Assembly (NCBI RefSeq): GCF_917563885.1
Contig: NZ_CAKJTG010000001.1
Location: 62,001 to 126,000, forward strand
Length of the DNA stretch: 64,000 nucleotides
Direction: 5' to 3'
DNA from: Pseudoneobacillus rhizosphaerae
Lineage (GTDB): Bacteria; Bacillota; Bacilli; Bacillales; Cytobacillaceae
Shown piece by piece: positions 52,550 to 60,876 of this stretch. How positions within the stretch are numbered: position 1 is the stretch's first letter; each line of letters begins with the position of its first letter. Below the pieces are notes generated by a model that searched no databases, was not told the origin of the DNA, and saw only the letters and a list, made by a program, of their open reading frames with translations. Made by a program: the position numbers and the translations under genes.

Positions 52550-52807
52550 TTAATCTAAATTTACTTCACTTACCATCTGTTGTAAGTCTTGCTGGAATCT
52601 TTCTAATTGAGCTCTTTGGTGCTCGGATGCAACCTCTAATGCATTTTCAATTTGCTGATATGCTTCATTTACTTCTTGTTGAAGATGCTTTAATTGATGA
52701 CCATAGCTGGCACTATCACGCACAATTTCATGATATAGTTCTTGTGCATCCTCTACTCCTTGTTGAGCTGCTTGAAAGGCTTGTTGTTTATCCTTGTGAT
52801 ATGGCAT
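52550..52807 (-). CDS. Helical Gln/Glu-rich small protein
   Basis: This 85-residue, Gln- and Glu-rich, Cys-free protein is predicted to form two long antiparallel helices (heptad-like LKHLQQEVNEAYQQIENALEVA and RAQLERFQQDLQQMV). AAGGAGTGAG precedes the ATG. It lies between sspO and sspP, where B. subtilis has no such gene. Composition suggests a forespore or coat accessory protein, but no family is recognised. Confidence 0.72.
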   Translation of the reverse strand: MPYHKDKQQAFQAAQQGVEDAQELYHEIVRDSASYGHQLKHLQQEVNEAYQQIENALEVASEHQRAQLERFQQDLQQMVSEVNLD

Positions 52808-52931
52808 AATGTCTCACTCCTTGTTGAAATGTGTAAAGTTAAATTGCGCATTGTGAAGAAAATTATTCAGGATTTAATTTAGAATAAAAAAAAGCCTGCT
52901 TCACATCCTAACTTTTAGGAGGGATAAACTT

Positions 52932-53072
52932 ATGACAAATAAAAACGATGGTAAGGATATGCGCAAAAATGCTCCAAAACAATCTGGTCAACCAGAACCT
53001 TTAAGTGGATCTAAAAAAGTTAAAAACCGAAATCATACACGCCAAAAACATAATTCCCATCATGATATGTAG
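52932..53072 (+). CDS. sspP: Small acid-soluble spore protein P
   Basis: This 46-residue forespore protein is almost identical in pattern to B. subtilis SspP (CotL): [35 protein letters not shown], ending [15 protein letters not shown] lies before the ATG. In B. subtilis sspP is followed by cotM; here selA separates them. Confidence 0.95.
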   Translation: MTNKNDGKDMRKNAPKQSGQPEPLSGSKKVKNRNHTRQKHNSHHDM

Positions 53073-53095
53073 CTGGTTTACGTATTATAGAAATA

Positions 53096-53128
53096 GGAAA
53101 GCTACAGGTCTATGCCTGTAGCTTTAAA
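53096..53128. terminator. Terminator between sspP and selA
   Basis: AAAGCTACAGG / CCTGTAGCTTT with a 6-nt loop has A/T runs on both sides. Confidence 0.85.
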
Positions 53129-53137
53129 AGAATATTT

Positions 53138-54550
53138 TTAGTTTCCTAATTGAATTAAAGCGTTTAATATTATTTCTTCTTCCCTAATTTCAACAGTACG
53201 TAAATCAATAAGTAGCTCTTCGTTTTGGATCCTAACTACAATAGCAGGTTCGTGTTCCGCTCTTAATTTCTTTGCTAATGTAGCTGAAGACATTTCTTTA
53301 TGCTTTAATCCAAGTAAAATCGTCGGAAGCTTTACCTCAGGCATCGTCCCCCCACCTACTTGGCTAAAATCATCTCTAAGAGTAACCATAAACTGAGGTG
53401 CTAAGGTCGAAATTTGATTCATCAACTTTCCACTTCGAATATGTAACTCATCCCTTGTAACCATCATGTCTCGGAAAGCAGGGATATTCTTTCTTCCCTT
53501 CTCCCCTTTTAAGTAATCTAATAAGGTACCCTCAAGTCCAGCTAAAGTCATTTTATCAACGCGTAACACTCGTGCAAGCTGATGTTTTTTTAACTGGTCA
53601 ATTAATACTTTTTTTCCTGCGATGATTCCTGCCTGCGGCCCACCTAAAAGCTTATCTCCACTAAAAGATACAATATCCGCACCCATCTCAATGACCTTTT
53701 TTACGACCGGTTCATCGCCTATCCCATGATGACTAAAATCATAAAGGACACCACTACCTAGGTCTTCATAAAAAATAATCTCCTCATGTCTAGAAGCAAG
53801 CTCTGCCAACTGGTCAGTTTCAACGGTTTTAGTAAAGCCAATCGTTTTGAAATTAGAAGTATGTACCTTTAATATCATTCTTGTTTGTTCATTAATGGCA
53901 TTCTCATAGTCATATAAATGTGTTTTATTTGTAGTACCAACTTCAACGAGATTTGCTCCACTCTCTTCCATAATGGAAGAAATTCGAAAGGAACCACCAA
54001 TTTCAACTAACTGTCCTCTAGAGACAATGACTTCCTTTTTACTTGTTAGAGCTCTCAGAATTAAATAAATCGCTGCGGCATTATTGTTAACGACCATTGC
54101 AGCTTCAGCACCAGTTAGTAGTTTAACTAAGGATTCAACATGGGTATGGCGAGAGCCTCTCTCTCCTTCTTCTAACTTATATTCCAAGTTGGAATAATGT
54201 CTAGCGGTTTCAACCACATGGTCAATCGCATTTTGACTTAATCTTGCTCTCCCTAAATTTGTATGTAGAATCGTACCAGTAGCATTGATGACCCTTTTTA
54301 AAGTATAGTCATAGCTTTTGGTTACTTTGGATGTTAATAATGTGAAAACTTCATCAATAAATAATTCAGACGCAGGATTTGAACCTGTCCAGGTTTCTTG
54401 TAAAAATTGTTCTCTGACAGAATCGATGATGGAACGAAGCTGTTTCGTTAGTTCTATCTCGTCTAAACCAGAATGGAAAAGAATATCCTTGTATCGTTGA
54501 TTTGCTTTTAATTCATGTACAGCAGGGATGGAACGAAGCCATTCTCTCAC
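53138..54550 (-). CDS. selA: L-seryl-tRNA(Sec) selenium transferase
   Basis: This 470-residue PLP enzyme converts seryl-tRNA(Sec) to selenocysteyl-tRNA(Sec) using selenophosphate. The N-terminal domain (RSIPAVHELKANQRY) and the segment INATGTILHTNLGRARLS are typical of SelA; the PLP lysine is Lys300 in SFSGDKLLGGPQAG. The length matches E. coli SelA (463). It is inserted between sspP and cotM relative to B. subtilis and lies 0.9 kb from selD. Its presence shows that the cell makes Sec, which supports reading the nearby in-frame TGAs as Sec. selB and selC are not in the window. Confidence 0.96.
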   Translation of the reverse strand: MREWLRSIPAVHELKANQRYKDILFHSGLDEIELTKQLRSIIDSVREQFLQETWTGSNPASELFIDEVFTLLTSKVTKSYDYTLKRVINATGTILHTNLGRARLSQNAIDHVVETARHYSNLEYKLEEGERGSRHTHVESLVKLLTGAEAAMVVNNNAAAIYLILRALTSKKEVIVSRGQLVEIGGSFRISSIMEESGANLVEVGTTNKTHLYDYENAINEQTRMILKVHTSNFKTIGFTKTVETDQLAELASRHEEIIFYEDLGSGVLYDFSHHGIGDEPVVKKVIEMGADIVSFSGDKLLGGPQAGIIAGKKVLIDQLKKHQLARVLRVDKMTLAGLEGTLLDYLKGEKGRKNIPAFRDMMVTRDELHIRSGKLMNQISTLAPQFMVTLRDDFSQVGGGTMPEVKLPTILLGLKHKEMSSATLAKKLRAEHEPAIVVRIQNEELLIDLRTVEIREEEIILNALIQLGN

Positions 54551-54637
54551 ATCGAAAACTCCTTTGAATATAATTCCCTTCCATTATATCACTTTTTTAT
54601 TATCAGAATATGATATGGATGAAAGGAGCGAATCATT

Positions 54638-55015
54638 ATGAATTCGAAGAAAAACGAGAAGCCTTTCCAAACCGATTTGTGGGAAAAATGGTTGGAATCC
54701 TATTTTCTAGATCCTTTCACATCCATTTTGGATCAAACCCAGTTCCGAGTGGAGCTATACGATTCAGAAACTGAAGTGATTATTGAAGCCATGCTACCTC
54801 AGCATCTCTCCTCACAAATTGATGTTAACTTGGATGTTTCAAGTGTTGTCATTAAAGTAAACTCATCTAAAAATCCGAAGGAACGAATATTAAGCTTTCC
54901 CTTCCATATTAATTCTCAAAAAGTGGAAGCTACTTTTTCTAATGAAATACTAGAAATTGTCATATCTAAAATACACCAAGTGAAACAAATAAATCGAAAT
55001 ATTCCTTTAATATAA
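54638..55015 (+). CDS. cotM: Hsp20/alpha-crystallin-like spore coat protein CotM
   Basis: This 125-residue protein has a degenerate alpha-crystallin domain: QFRVELYDSETEVIIEAMLPQ, IDVNLDVSSVVIKV, FPFHINSQKVEATFSNEILEIVISK. B. subtilis CotM is an outer-coat protein of the same type and size encoded next to sspP. GAAAGGAG precedes the ATG. It is divergent from selA and convergent with the SelW-like gene, separated by a near-perfect 47-bp palindrome. Confidence 0.82.
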   Translation: MNSKKNEKPFQTDLWEKWLESYFLDPFTSILDQTQFRVELYDSETEVIIEAMLPQHLSSQIDVNLDVSSVVIKVNSSKNPKERILSFPFHINSQKVEATFSNEILEIVISKIHQVKQINRNIPLI

Positions 55016-55016
55016 T

Positions 55017-55063
55017 AACGCAATAAAGCGATGAGGGACTGTCCCTCATCGCTTTATTGCGTT
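55017..55063. repeat. Near-perfect 47-bp palindrome (GGGAC-T-GTCCC core)
   Basis: Two 23-nt arms (55017-55039 and 55041-55063) are perfect complements around a single T; the centre reads GAGGGACTGTCCCTC and the outer part AACGCAATAAAGC. It lies between cotM and the SelW-like gene, touching the latter's stop. It may act as a terminator, but its length and GGGAC-GTCCC core also fit a REP-type palindromic element. Confidence 0.8.
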
Positions 55064-55301
55064 AAAGATTTTCTATTTTTTGGATCATTTCTTGTGTATC
55101 TGGGAAAATCCCTGTGTCCAATTTGGAGTAAATTTTGTTTCCGTTTACGGTGATTTCAAAAGCACCACCTGAGCTTGGAATTAAGTCTAACTTCGGTATG
55201 TTGTGCCGGAAATGGTTGAATAGAGCTTCCGCGAACCTCGCGGCTTTTGGTGCGTAGTTTCATTGCATGCAAAATTCAACTTTTACTTCATACTTACTCA
55301 T
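55062..55301 (-). CDS. SelW-like Rdx-family selenoprotein with in-frame TGA (CxxU)
   Basis: Reading through the TGA at 55260-55262 (codon 14) gives a 79-residue thioredoxin-like Rdx protein: VEFCMQ-U-NYAPKAARFAEAL with the redox motif C11-M-Q-U14. The body DLIPSSGGAFEITVNGNKIYSKLDTGIFPDTQEMIQKI matches the SelW/SelT/SelH (Rdx) core, including the GGAFEIxVNG strand. It starts with an ATG behind GAGGAG. A SECIS-like hairpin lies 16 nt after the TGA. The frame is intact on both sides. The expected role is thiol/selenol redox chemistry. It is divergent from selD (152-nt gap). Confidence 0.9.
55229..55243 (-). promoter_or_regulatory. SECIS element of the SelW-like gene
   Basis: On the mRNA, CCGCG-AGGUU-CGCGG forms a 5-bp GC stem with an AGGU-containing loop. 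The loop begins 21 nt after the UGA, so its GG/U bases sit at about 23-25, as G23/U24 do in the E. coli fdhF SECIS that binds SelB. Confidence 0.75.
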
Positions 55302-55453
55302 TTGGCCCACTCCTCATTTCCTGTTTTAAGAATATTCACACTTGCGAATGTATTGATATTTTAGTACACGTACTATTTTTCCGCAAATTATTTGTTTCTA
55401 TTAGGCCAATTGGGCAATTTAGAGATATACTAGTCCTTGGAGGTGGAATATAA
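55302..55453. promoter_or_regulatory. Divergent control region of the SelW-like gene and selD
   Basis: This 152-nt AT-rich region must contain both promoters. No clear operator was identified; the selD ribosome site GGAGGTGG is at its right edge. Confidence 0.4.
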
Positions 55454-56503
55454 ATGAGTGAGCAAGAAAAAATTCGCCTTACCTCTTTTTCAACAAAGGC
55501 TGGTTGAGGCTGTAAAATTGGTCCTGAGGACTTGGCGCAAGTTTTGCGTCTATTACCAAAACAAGATCCTGTTCCTGAATTACTTGTAGGACATGAGACA
55601 TCAGATGATGCAGGTGTGTATCAATTAACGGATGAGATTGCTCTTATTCAAACATTAGATTATTTTACTCCGATTGTTGATGATCCCTATATGTTCGGAC
55701 AAATCGCTGCGGCAAATGCCTTAAGCGATGTGTATGCCATGGGTGGAGAACCGAAAACGGTTCTAAATATCGTTGGCTATCCGATTAAAAAATTGGGTTC
55801 AGAAATATTAGCTCAAATTTTAAACGGAGCGGCTGCTAAAGTAAAAGAAGCGGGAGCCATAACGGTTGGTGGTCATTCGATTGACGATCAAGAGCCTAAA
55901 TTCGGATTATCCGTGACAGGTATTGTCCACCCAGATAAGGTTTGGAAAAATGTCGGCGCTATTCCTGGGGATGTACTTGTACTTACAAAACCAATTGGGG
56001 TAGGAATATTAACGACAGGAATTAAACGCGGAGCAGTAACAGCTGAACAAGAAGAAATCGTAACGTCGACAATGGCATCATTAAATAAAACAGCTGCAGA
56101 AGCTTTAAAGAAATATCACCCTCATGCTGTAACGGATGTTACTGGATTTGGTCTACTTGGTCATGGAAGCGAAATGGCTCGTGGAAGTGAAGTAAGCTTA
56201 GAAATACATCATCAGAAAGTTCCTGTTTTGGAGGGGACTTACGAGCTTGCTCGCAACGGTGTAGTACCTGGAGGGTCTAAATCTAATTTAAAATGGTTAG
56301 AGGGCGATATAAACTTTGGGACATTATCAACAGAGGAACAGTTAGTTCTATGTGATGCGATTACCTCGGGTGGGCTCTTAGTATCTTTATCTGAGGATGA
56401 AGCTGTTCAATACGTAAAAGACTTACACGATAAAGGGTTAACACACTCTGCTATTATTGGAAAAGTCCTTACTAAAAAGGACAAGCTCATAGTAGTTAAT
56501 TAA
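55454..56503 (+). CDS. selD: Selenophosphate synthetase SelD, itself a predicted selenoprotein
   Basis: This 349-residue enzyme makes selenophosphate from selenide and ATP. The true ATG is at 55454 behind GGAGGTGG. The frame then contains a TGA at 55505-55507 (codon 18) in TSFSTKAG-U-GCKIGPEDL, precisely the position of the catalytic Cys17 of E. coli SelD, with the essential Lys at 21. Sec-containing SelD is known in several bacteria. The remainder (VGHETSDDAGVYQL, VGGHSIDDQEPKFG, TDVTGFGLLGH) is a complete AIRS-type synthetase. Automatic calling would start near 55532 and lose the active site. Confidence 0.95.
55520..55532 (+). promoter_or_regulatory. Candidate SECIS hairpin in selD
   Basis: GGUCC-UGA-GGACU forms a short stem 12 nt after the Sec UGA. 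The loop does not show the AGGU pattern, so this is tentative. Confidence 0.4.
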
Positions 56504-56547
56504 AGCAAAGAAGTCTTAACCCAGTGGTTAAGACTTCTTTGCTTTAA
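56500..56547. terminator. Bidirectional terminator / 22-bp inverted repeat after selD
   Basis: Perfect 22-nt arms around a 4-nt loop (core TTAACC-CAGT-GGTTAA) begin at the selD stop. They lie between convergent selD and the SLC13 gene. Confidence 0.8.
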
Positions 56548-56596
56548 TGCGTTAATGACATTGGGGACAGTCCCCATGTACTTTAAAGCGTTAATG
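56542..56596. repeat. Palindromic repeat GGGGA-CAG-TCCCC flanked by 16-bp direct repeats
   Basis: ACATTGGGGA-CAG-TCCCCATGT (56558-56579) is flanked by CTTTAATGCGTTAATG (56542) and CTTTAAAGCGTTAATG (56581). The same sequence family appears at the 55017-55063 palindrome (GGGAC-GTCCC core and GCTTTATTGCGTTAAAG edge). It resembles REP-like elements. Confidence 0.6.
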
Positions 56597-58084
56597 TTAT
56601 GGAAGTAGTTCGACCCAACGCCAATAGGTTAGGCTAAAGAGGATGAAGAGCCCATAGCCAATGATGGTTAAGACGATTCCTGTTTTCACGAAGTCTTTCG
56701 TTTCAAATGTTTCAGTGCTGTATGCTAGCATATTTTGTGGTGCATTTACTGGCAAGATAAATCCGAATCCTACTGCAAATTGAGTAATTAAGACAATTCC
56801 CATTCCTTGAATAGTGCCAGGTACCTCCATTCCCTGGACAAAGGCAATGACGACGGGGATGAGTGTGGAGGCTAGACTAGTCGCACTGGCAAAGCCAATG
56901 TGGATTAATATTGTAAAAGCAGTTAGAATCGCGACAATAAATAGTATTGGCAGTTTTTCTAAACCAAATGTTTCGAAAAATGAACTTGCTAACCAAGTTG
57001 CCGCATTTGTTTCTAATAAGACTGTTCCTAGAGAGATACCTGCTGCGAATAAGATTATAGTTCCCCATGGTATGAGCTTTTCTACATTTCCCCATGATAA
57101 AACTCCAATACCGGGAGCAAGCATTAATGCAACCACAATTAATATGATGGTTGTACTATCAAATGGATGTATACTGTCTTCTGTTGCCCAAAGTATTAAG
57201 GCAAGAAAAGATAAAAGTAATAACCGGATTTGCGCTCCTGTAATCGGTCCTATCTCTTTCAGTTGCTTACGAACAACTTCCTTTCCTGAAGCAATACTTT
57301 TAGAATCAGGTTTGATGAATATTAACAATACAATGTAAAGAATGATGGACATTAAGAGAGACCAGGGTGCCGCTGCGATAAACCATTGTAACCAGGAGAC
57401 GTTATGCGGAAAGGATTTTTCGATAAAATTCAAACCTACCATATTTTGGGCAGTTGCTGTTTTGATACCTATACTCCAAATGGTCGCAGTATGGGCGGTA
57501 GCTAATATTAATAGAGCGGCAAGCTTGCTATTTTTGGGTAGCTGAAAGGCTGTCATCATCCCAAGAATTATCGGAATCATAGCTCCCACTCTGGCTGTCG
57601 GGCTTGGAATTAGTAATGCCAGTAAGATACCAACAAGAATAACACCTAAAAGTATCCCCTTTATCGTTGATCCAACCTTTGATAGAACAATTAATGCAAG
57701 TCGACGATCTAAGCCTGTCTCTTGCATAGCTGCCGATAAAAACAAAGCTCCTGCAACTAATGCAACCGCCGCACTACTAAATCCCGAAAGTGCCCATTCT
57801 AACGATAATTTGGTCCCGAGTAGACCTTCGCTCCCATCAAGCGTTGGACTTAGTCCTAAAAGAATGGTTAACAACGCAATTATAAACGCTGCACTTACTG
57901 GGTATGTGACTGCTTCTGTCACCCATAACAAAATGGCAAATGCTAATACCGCCAATGCTCTTTTCCCTGCTATCGGTAAACCTTCGGGTATGGGCAAAAG
58001 TAAAATAACAATTAGTACTATTATTGAAAGAAGCAGAGATTTCCATTTGATTTTTGGTTTAGTTTTTTTAGCTAGCTTTTTCAT
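56597..58084 (-). CDS. SLC13/DASS-family sodium:anion symporter
   Basis: This 495-residue polytopic protein has about 12 hydrophobic helices of the divalent-anion:Na+ symporter family (LLPIPEGLPIAGKRALAVLAFAILLWVTEAVTYPVSAAFI at the N-terminus, SPTARVGAMIPI, LPVNAPQNMLAYSTETF near the C-terminus). It should import di- or tricarboxylates, sulfate or a related oxyanion with Na+. Proximity to selenium genes allows the idea of selenium-oxyanion uptake, but nothing in the sequence shows this. It faces selD tail to tail. Confidence 0.85.
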   Translation of the reverse strand: MKKLAKKTKPKIKWKSLLLSIIVLIVILLLPIPEGLPIAGKRALAVLAFAILLWVTEAVTYPVSAAFIIALLTILLGLSPTLDGSEGLLGTKLSLEWALSGFSSAAVALVAGALFLSAAMQETGLDRRLALIVLSKVGSTIKGILLGVILVGILLALLIPSPTARVGAMIPIILGMMTAFQLPKNSKLAALLILATAHTATIWSIGIKTATAQNMVGLNFIEKSFPHNVSWLQWFIAAAPWSLLMSIILYIVLLIFIKPDSKSIASGKEVVRKQLKEIGPITGAQIRLLLLSFLALILWATEDSIHPFDSTTIILIVVALMLAPGIGVLSWGNVEKLIPWGTIILFAAGISLGTVLLETNAATWLASSFFETFGLEKLPILFIVAILTAFTILIHIGFASATSLASTLIPVVIAFVQGMEVPGTIQGMGIVLITQFAVGFGFILPVNAPQNMLAYSTETFETKDFVKTGIVLTIIGYGLFILFSLTYWRWVELLP

Positions 58085-58202
58085 AGCACATATCTCCCAC
58101 CTACTGCATGTCTTACTTTATTAGTGTAGTTTTGAGAGGAGTAAATAATGTTGAGTTTTTTTAAAACATATGTAGATTTAGTGAAACTTTCTACGATAAA
58201 CA

Positions 58203-58233
58203 AAAAAGGATCCACCCATTTTGAGTGAATCCT
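58203..58233 (-). terminator. Terminator of kbl-tdh operon
   Basis: On the minus strand AGGATTCACTC / GGGTGGATCCT (imperfect) is followed by TTTTTTG. Confidence 0.75.
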
Positions 58234-58246
58234 ACAATATCTAAAT

Positions 58247-59194
58247 TTATTTTAATTTTACAGTCAGTTTTTCCAACATATCCTTAGTCATTTTAGCTAG
58301 ATCGTATTCAGCTTTAAAGCCCCACTCTTCTCTTGCTGCTGAGGCGTCAATTGAATTCGGCCAGCTATTCGCAATACCTTGTCGGATAGGGTCTACTTCA
58401 TAAGAAATTTCAAATCCAGGAATATGCTTTTTAATTTCAGCTGCGATCTCTTCTGGGTCAAAGCTCATTGCGGTCACATTAAAAGAATTACGATGCTTCA
58501 GGTGACTTGCATCTGCTTCCATTAGATTTACAATGGCATTTAGGGCATCTGGCATATACATCATATCCATATACGTTCCTTTATCAATATAAGAAGTATA
58601 TTTACCATTTTTTATAGCCTCATAATAAATATCTACTGCATAGTCAGTTGTGCCACCACCTGCTGGGGTTACATAAGAAATCAGACCAGGGAAACGTAAC
58701 CCACGTGTATCTACACCATATTTATGATAGTAGTAATCTGCAAGCAACTCCCCAGCTACTTTATTCACTCCATACATGGTTGTAGGGCGTTGAATCGTGT
58801 CTTGAGGTGTATTGTCCTTCGGTGTCGTTGGACCAAATGCTCCTATTGAGCTTGGTGTGAAAAACTGGCAATTTAGTTCACGTGCCGTTTCTAACGCATT
58901 CATTAGCCCACCCATATTCAAATTCCAAGCGAATACAGGTTTTGCCTCAGCAGTTGCTGATAGAAGTGCAGCCATATGAATGATTGTATCTACTTCATAT
59001 TTTTTAGATAAGTCGACCATTTTTTGGCCATCCATAACATCTAGTATTTCAAATGGTCCATTGTTAGCAGCCTCACTGTCATTTTTACGAATATCAGTCG
59101 CCACCACATTATCTGTGCCATAAATGTCGCGAAGAGTTAAAGTAAGTTCTGATCCGATTTGTCCAAGTGCTCCCGTTATTAATATCTTTTTCAT
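58247..59194 (-). CDS. tdh: L-threonine 3-dehydrogenase, extended-SDR (UDP-galactose-4-epimerase-like) type
   Basis: This 315-residue NAD+-dependent enzyme oxidises threonine to 2-amino-3-ketobutyrate. The Rossmann motif is [10 protein letters not shown]; the catalytic Ser/Thr is in [11 protein letters not shown] and the Tyr-Lys pair in [10 protein letters not shown]. It is the epimerase-like Tdh, unlike the zinc-dependent type of E. coli. It follows kbl by 36 nt. The ATG at 59194 is behind TTGGAGG; the upstream in-frame TTG belongs to that site. Together with Kbl it yields glycine and acetyl-CoA. Confidence 0.9.
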   Translation of the reverse strand: MKKILITGALGQIGSELTLTLRDIYGTDNVVATDIRKNDSEAANNGPFEILDVMDGQKMVDLSKKYEVDTIIHMAALLSATAEAKPVFAWNLNMGGLMNALETARELNCQFFTPSSIGAFGPTTPKDNTPQDTIQRPTTMYGVNKVAGELLADYYYHKYGVDTRGLRFPGLISYVTPAGGGTTDYAVDIYYEAIKNGKYTSYIDKGTYMDMMYMPDALNAIVNLMEADASHLKHRNSFNVTAMSFDPEEIAAEIKKHIPGFEISYEVDPIRQGIANSWPNSIDASAAREEWGFKAEYDLAKMTKDMLEKLTVKLK

Positions 59195-59230
59195 ATAATC
59201 CTCCAAAGAAGTATTCTTGATCGTCTGTTG

Positions 59231-60421
59231 TTAAATAATTTCCAATTCTTTACCCACTTTTTCATAAACAGAAATCGCTTGATCTAGCATTTCTTTCGTG
59301 TGAGCAGCTGAAGGCATATTACGGACCCGACCAGTACCTTTTGCGACGGTTGGGAAAACAATGGATTTTGCATAAACGCCTTCTTCATATAATCTCTTAC
59401 TAAATTGTTGTGTTTTCACTTCATCCCCGATGATACATGGCGTAATAGGTGTTTCACTATCGCCAATATTGAATCCAAGACTCTTAAGTCCTTTTTTCAA
59501 ATAATCTCCGTTTTCCCAAAGGCGTTCGTTTAATTCAGTGCTTTCCATTAAAATCTCTATCGATCTGATACTTGCTGCAACATCAGCTGGAGTTAATGAA
59601 GTTGAGAACAGGAATGGACGACTACGAACCTTTAACCAATCAATTAAGTCCTTCTTCCCTGCTACATACCCCCCAACAACGCCGATAGCTTTTGATAGAG
59701 TTCCAATTTGAAAATCAATTTTATCTGATAGTCCAAAATGTTTAACGGTTCCAGCACCTTTTCCAAGTACTCCTGAACCATGAGCGTCATCTACATACGT
59801 AATTAAATCAAACTCTTCTGCAATTTCCACGATCTCAGGTAACTTGGCAATATCGCCATCCATGGAAAAAACGCCGTCAGTAATAACCATGATCTTGTTA
59901 TATAAGCCAGACTCCTTCGCTTCTTTTGCTTTTGCTCTTAAATCATCCATGTCTGAATGATTAACTCGAATAATTTTTGCTCTAGATAATCGGCAGCCAT
60001 CGATAATTGATGCGTGATTTAATTCATCAGAGAGAATCGCGTCGTTTTTATCCATAACAGCTGAGATGGCAGCCATATTACAGTTGAATCCTGATTGGTA
60101 AGCAATCGCTGCTTCGGTATGTTTGAATTCTGCAAGTTTCTCTTCTAAACGAGTATGTAATTCCAAAGTGCCGTTTATGGTGCGAACTGCTCCAGCCCCA
60201 ACTCCATACTTATCGACCGATTCTTTGGCTGCATTTTTCAAACGATCATCAGTAGCCAATCCAAGATAGTTATTAGACGAGAGATTAATTAATTCTTGTC
60301 CTTTAATTTTTATAATTGGACCATTTGGGCTTTCTAACGGATCAATAACATTGTATAAGCCTTTATTTTTTAGATCTTCTAGATTTTCTGATAAAAATTG
60401 ATTTAATATGTGGCTTGACAT
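59231..60421 (-). CDS. kbl: Glycine C-acetyltransferase (2-amino-3-ketobutyrate CoA ligase)
   Basis: This 396-residue PLP enzyme of the alpha-oxoamine synthase family splits 2-amino-3-ketobutyrate with CoA to glycine and acetyl-CoA. The PLP lysine is Lys244 in [25 protein letters not shown] and NNYLGL are family motifs. The gene precedes tdh in one minus-strand operon, which fixes the function as threonine catabolism rather than BioF or serine palmitoyltransferase activity. GGAGGA lies before the ATG. Confidence 0.93.
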   Translation of the reverse strand: MSSHILNQFLSENLEDLKNKGLYNVIDPLESPNGPIIKIKGQELINLSSNNYLGLATDDRLKNAAKESVDKYGVGAGAVRTINGTLELHTRLEEKLAEFKHTEAAIAYQSGFNCNMAAISAVMDKNDAILSDELNHASIIDGCRLSRAKIIRVNHSDMDDLRAKAKEAKESGLYNKIMVITDGVFSMDGDIAKLPEIVEIAEEFDLITYVDDAHGSGVLGKGAGTVKHFGLSDKIDFQIGTLSKAIGVVGGYVAGKKDLIDWLKVRSRPFLFSTSLTPADVAASIRSIEILMESTELNERLWENGDYLKKGLKSLGFNIGDSETPITPCIIGDEVKTQQFSKRLYEEGVYAKSIVFPTVAKGTGRVRNMPSAAHTKEMLDQAISVYEKVGKELEII

Positions 60422-60876
60422 AAAACATCCTCCTTTATTACTTTGAATGTCATTACACGGAATACAATTGTATTTTCCACGAGGACAAAAGAAATCGCTT
60501 TCTTTCTTTATGTATCATAGGTTTCCGTAAATATAATGTAACATACTTTAATGAATTGTTCATCTGATGTGGACAAAAAATCTCCTTCTTTTTGTTTTTT
60601 TCATTAATTTAGGTTTTCCAACCCACTCAATAATTAATAAAATTATTTCTTCCACATAACTGTCTGAATTGCCACGTAATTGGAAGTAAAAAAAACTAGT
60701 TATATTGGTTTGTCTTTAGTATGATTGAAAAATGGCTATTGCCAATACAAGTAGAGGGATTATCATTTACACATATTTGTAACATCAATATGTTAAATAT
60801 TTGTTAACTTGATTGTCTATCTGTTTAAGTTTTGTAAAATTAACTTGTATATATTACATATTTGGAGGTTATTAAT
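60422..60876. other. Intergenic region between kbl and the phosphonate transporter
   Basis: About 450 AT-rich nt containing the two divergent promoters. No ORF with a ribosome site, RNA gene or strong hairpin was recognised. The right edge carries TTGGAGG, the ribosome site of the binding-protein gene. Confidence 0.4.

Noticed and set aside
56814..57338. 174-codon frame antisense to the SLC13 transporter
   Set aside because: No ribosome site and no recognisable protein features; shadow of the transmembrane gene.
56597..58084. SLC13 transporter as a dedicated selenium-oxyanion importer
   Set aside because: Only proximity suggests it; it is convergent with selD, not in an operon, and carries no specific motif.
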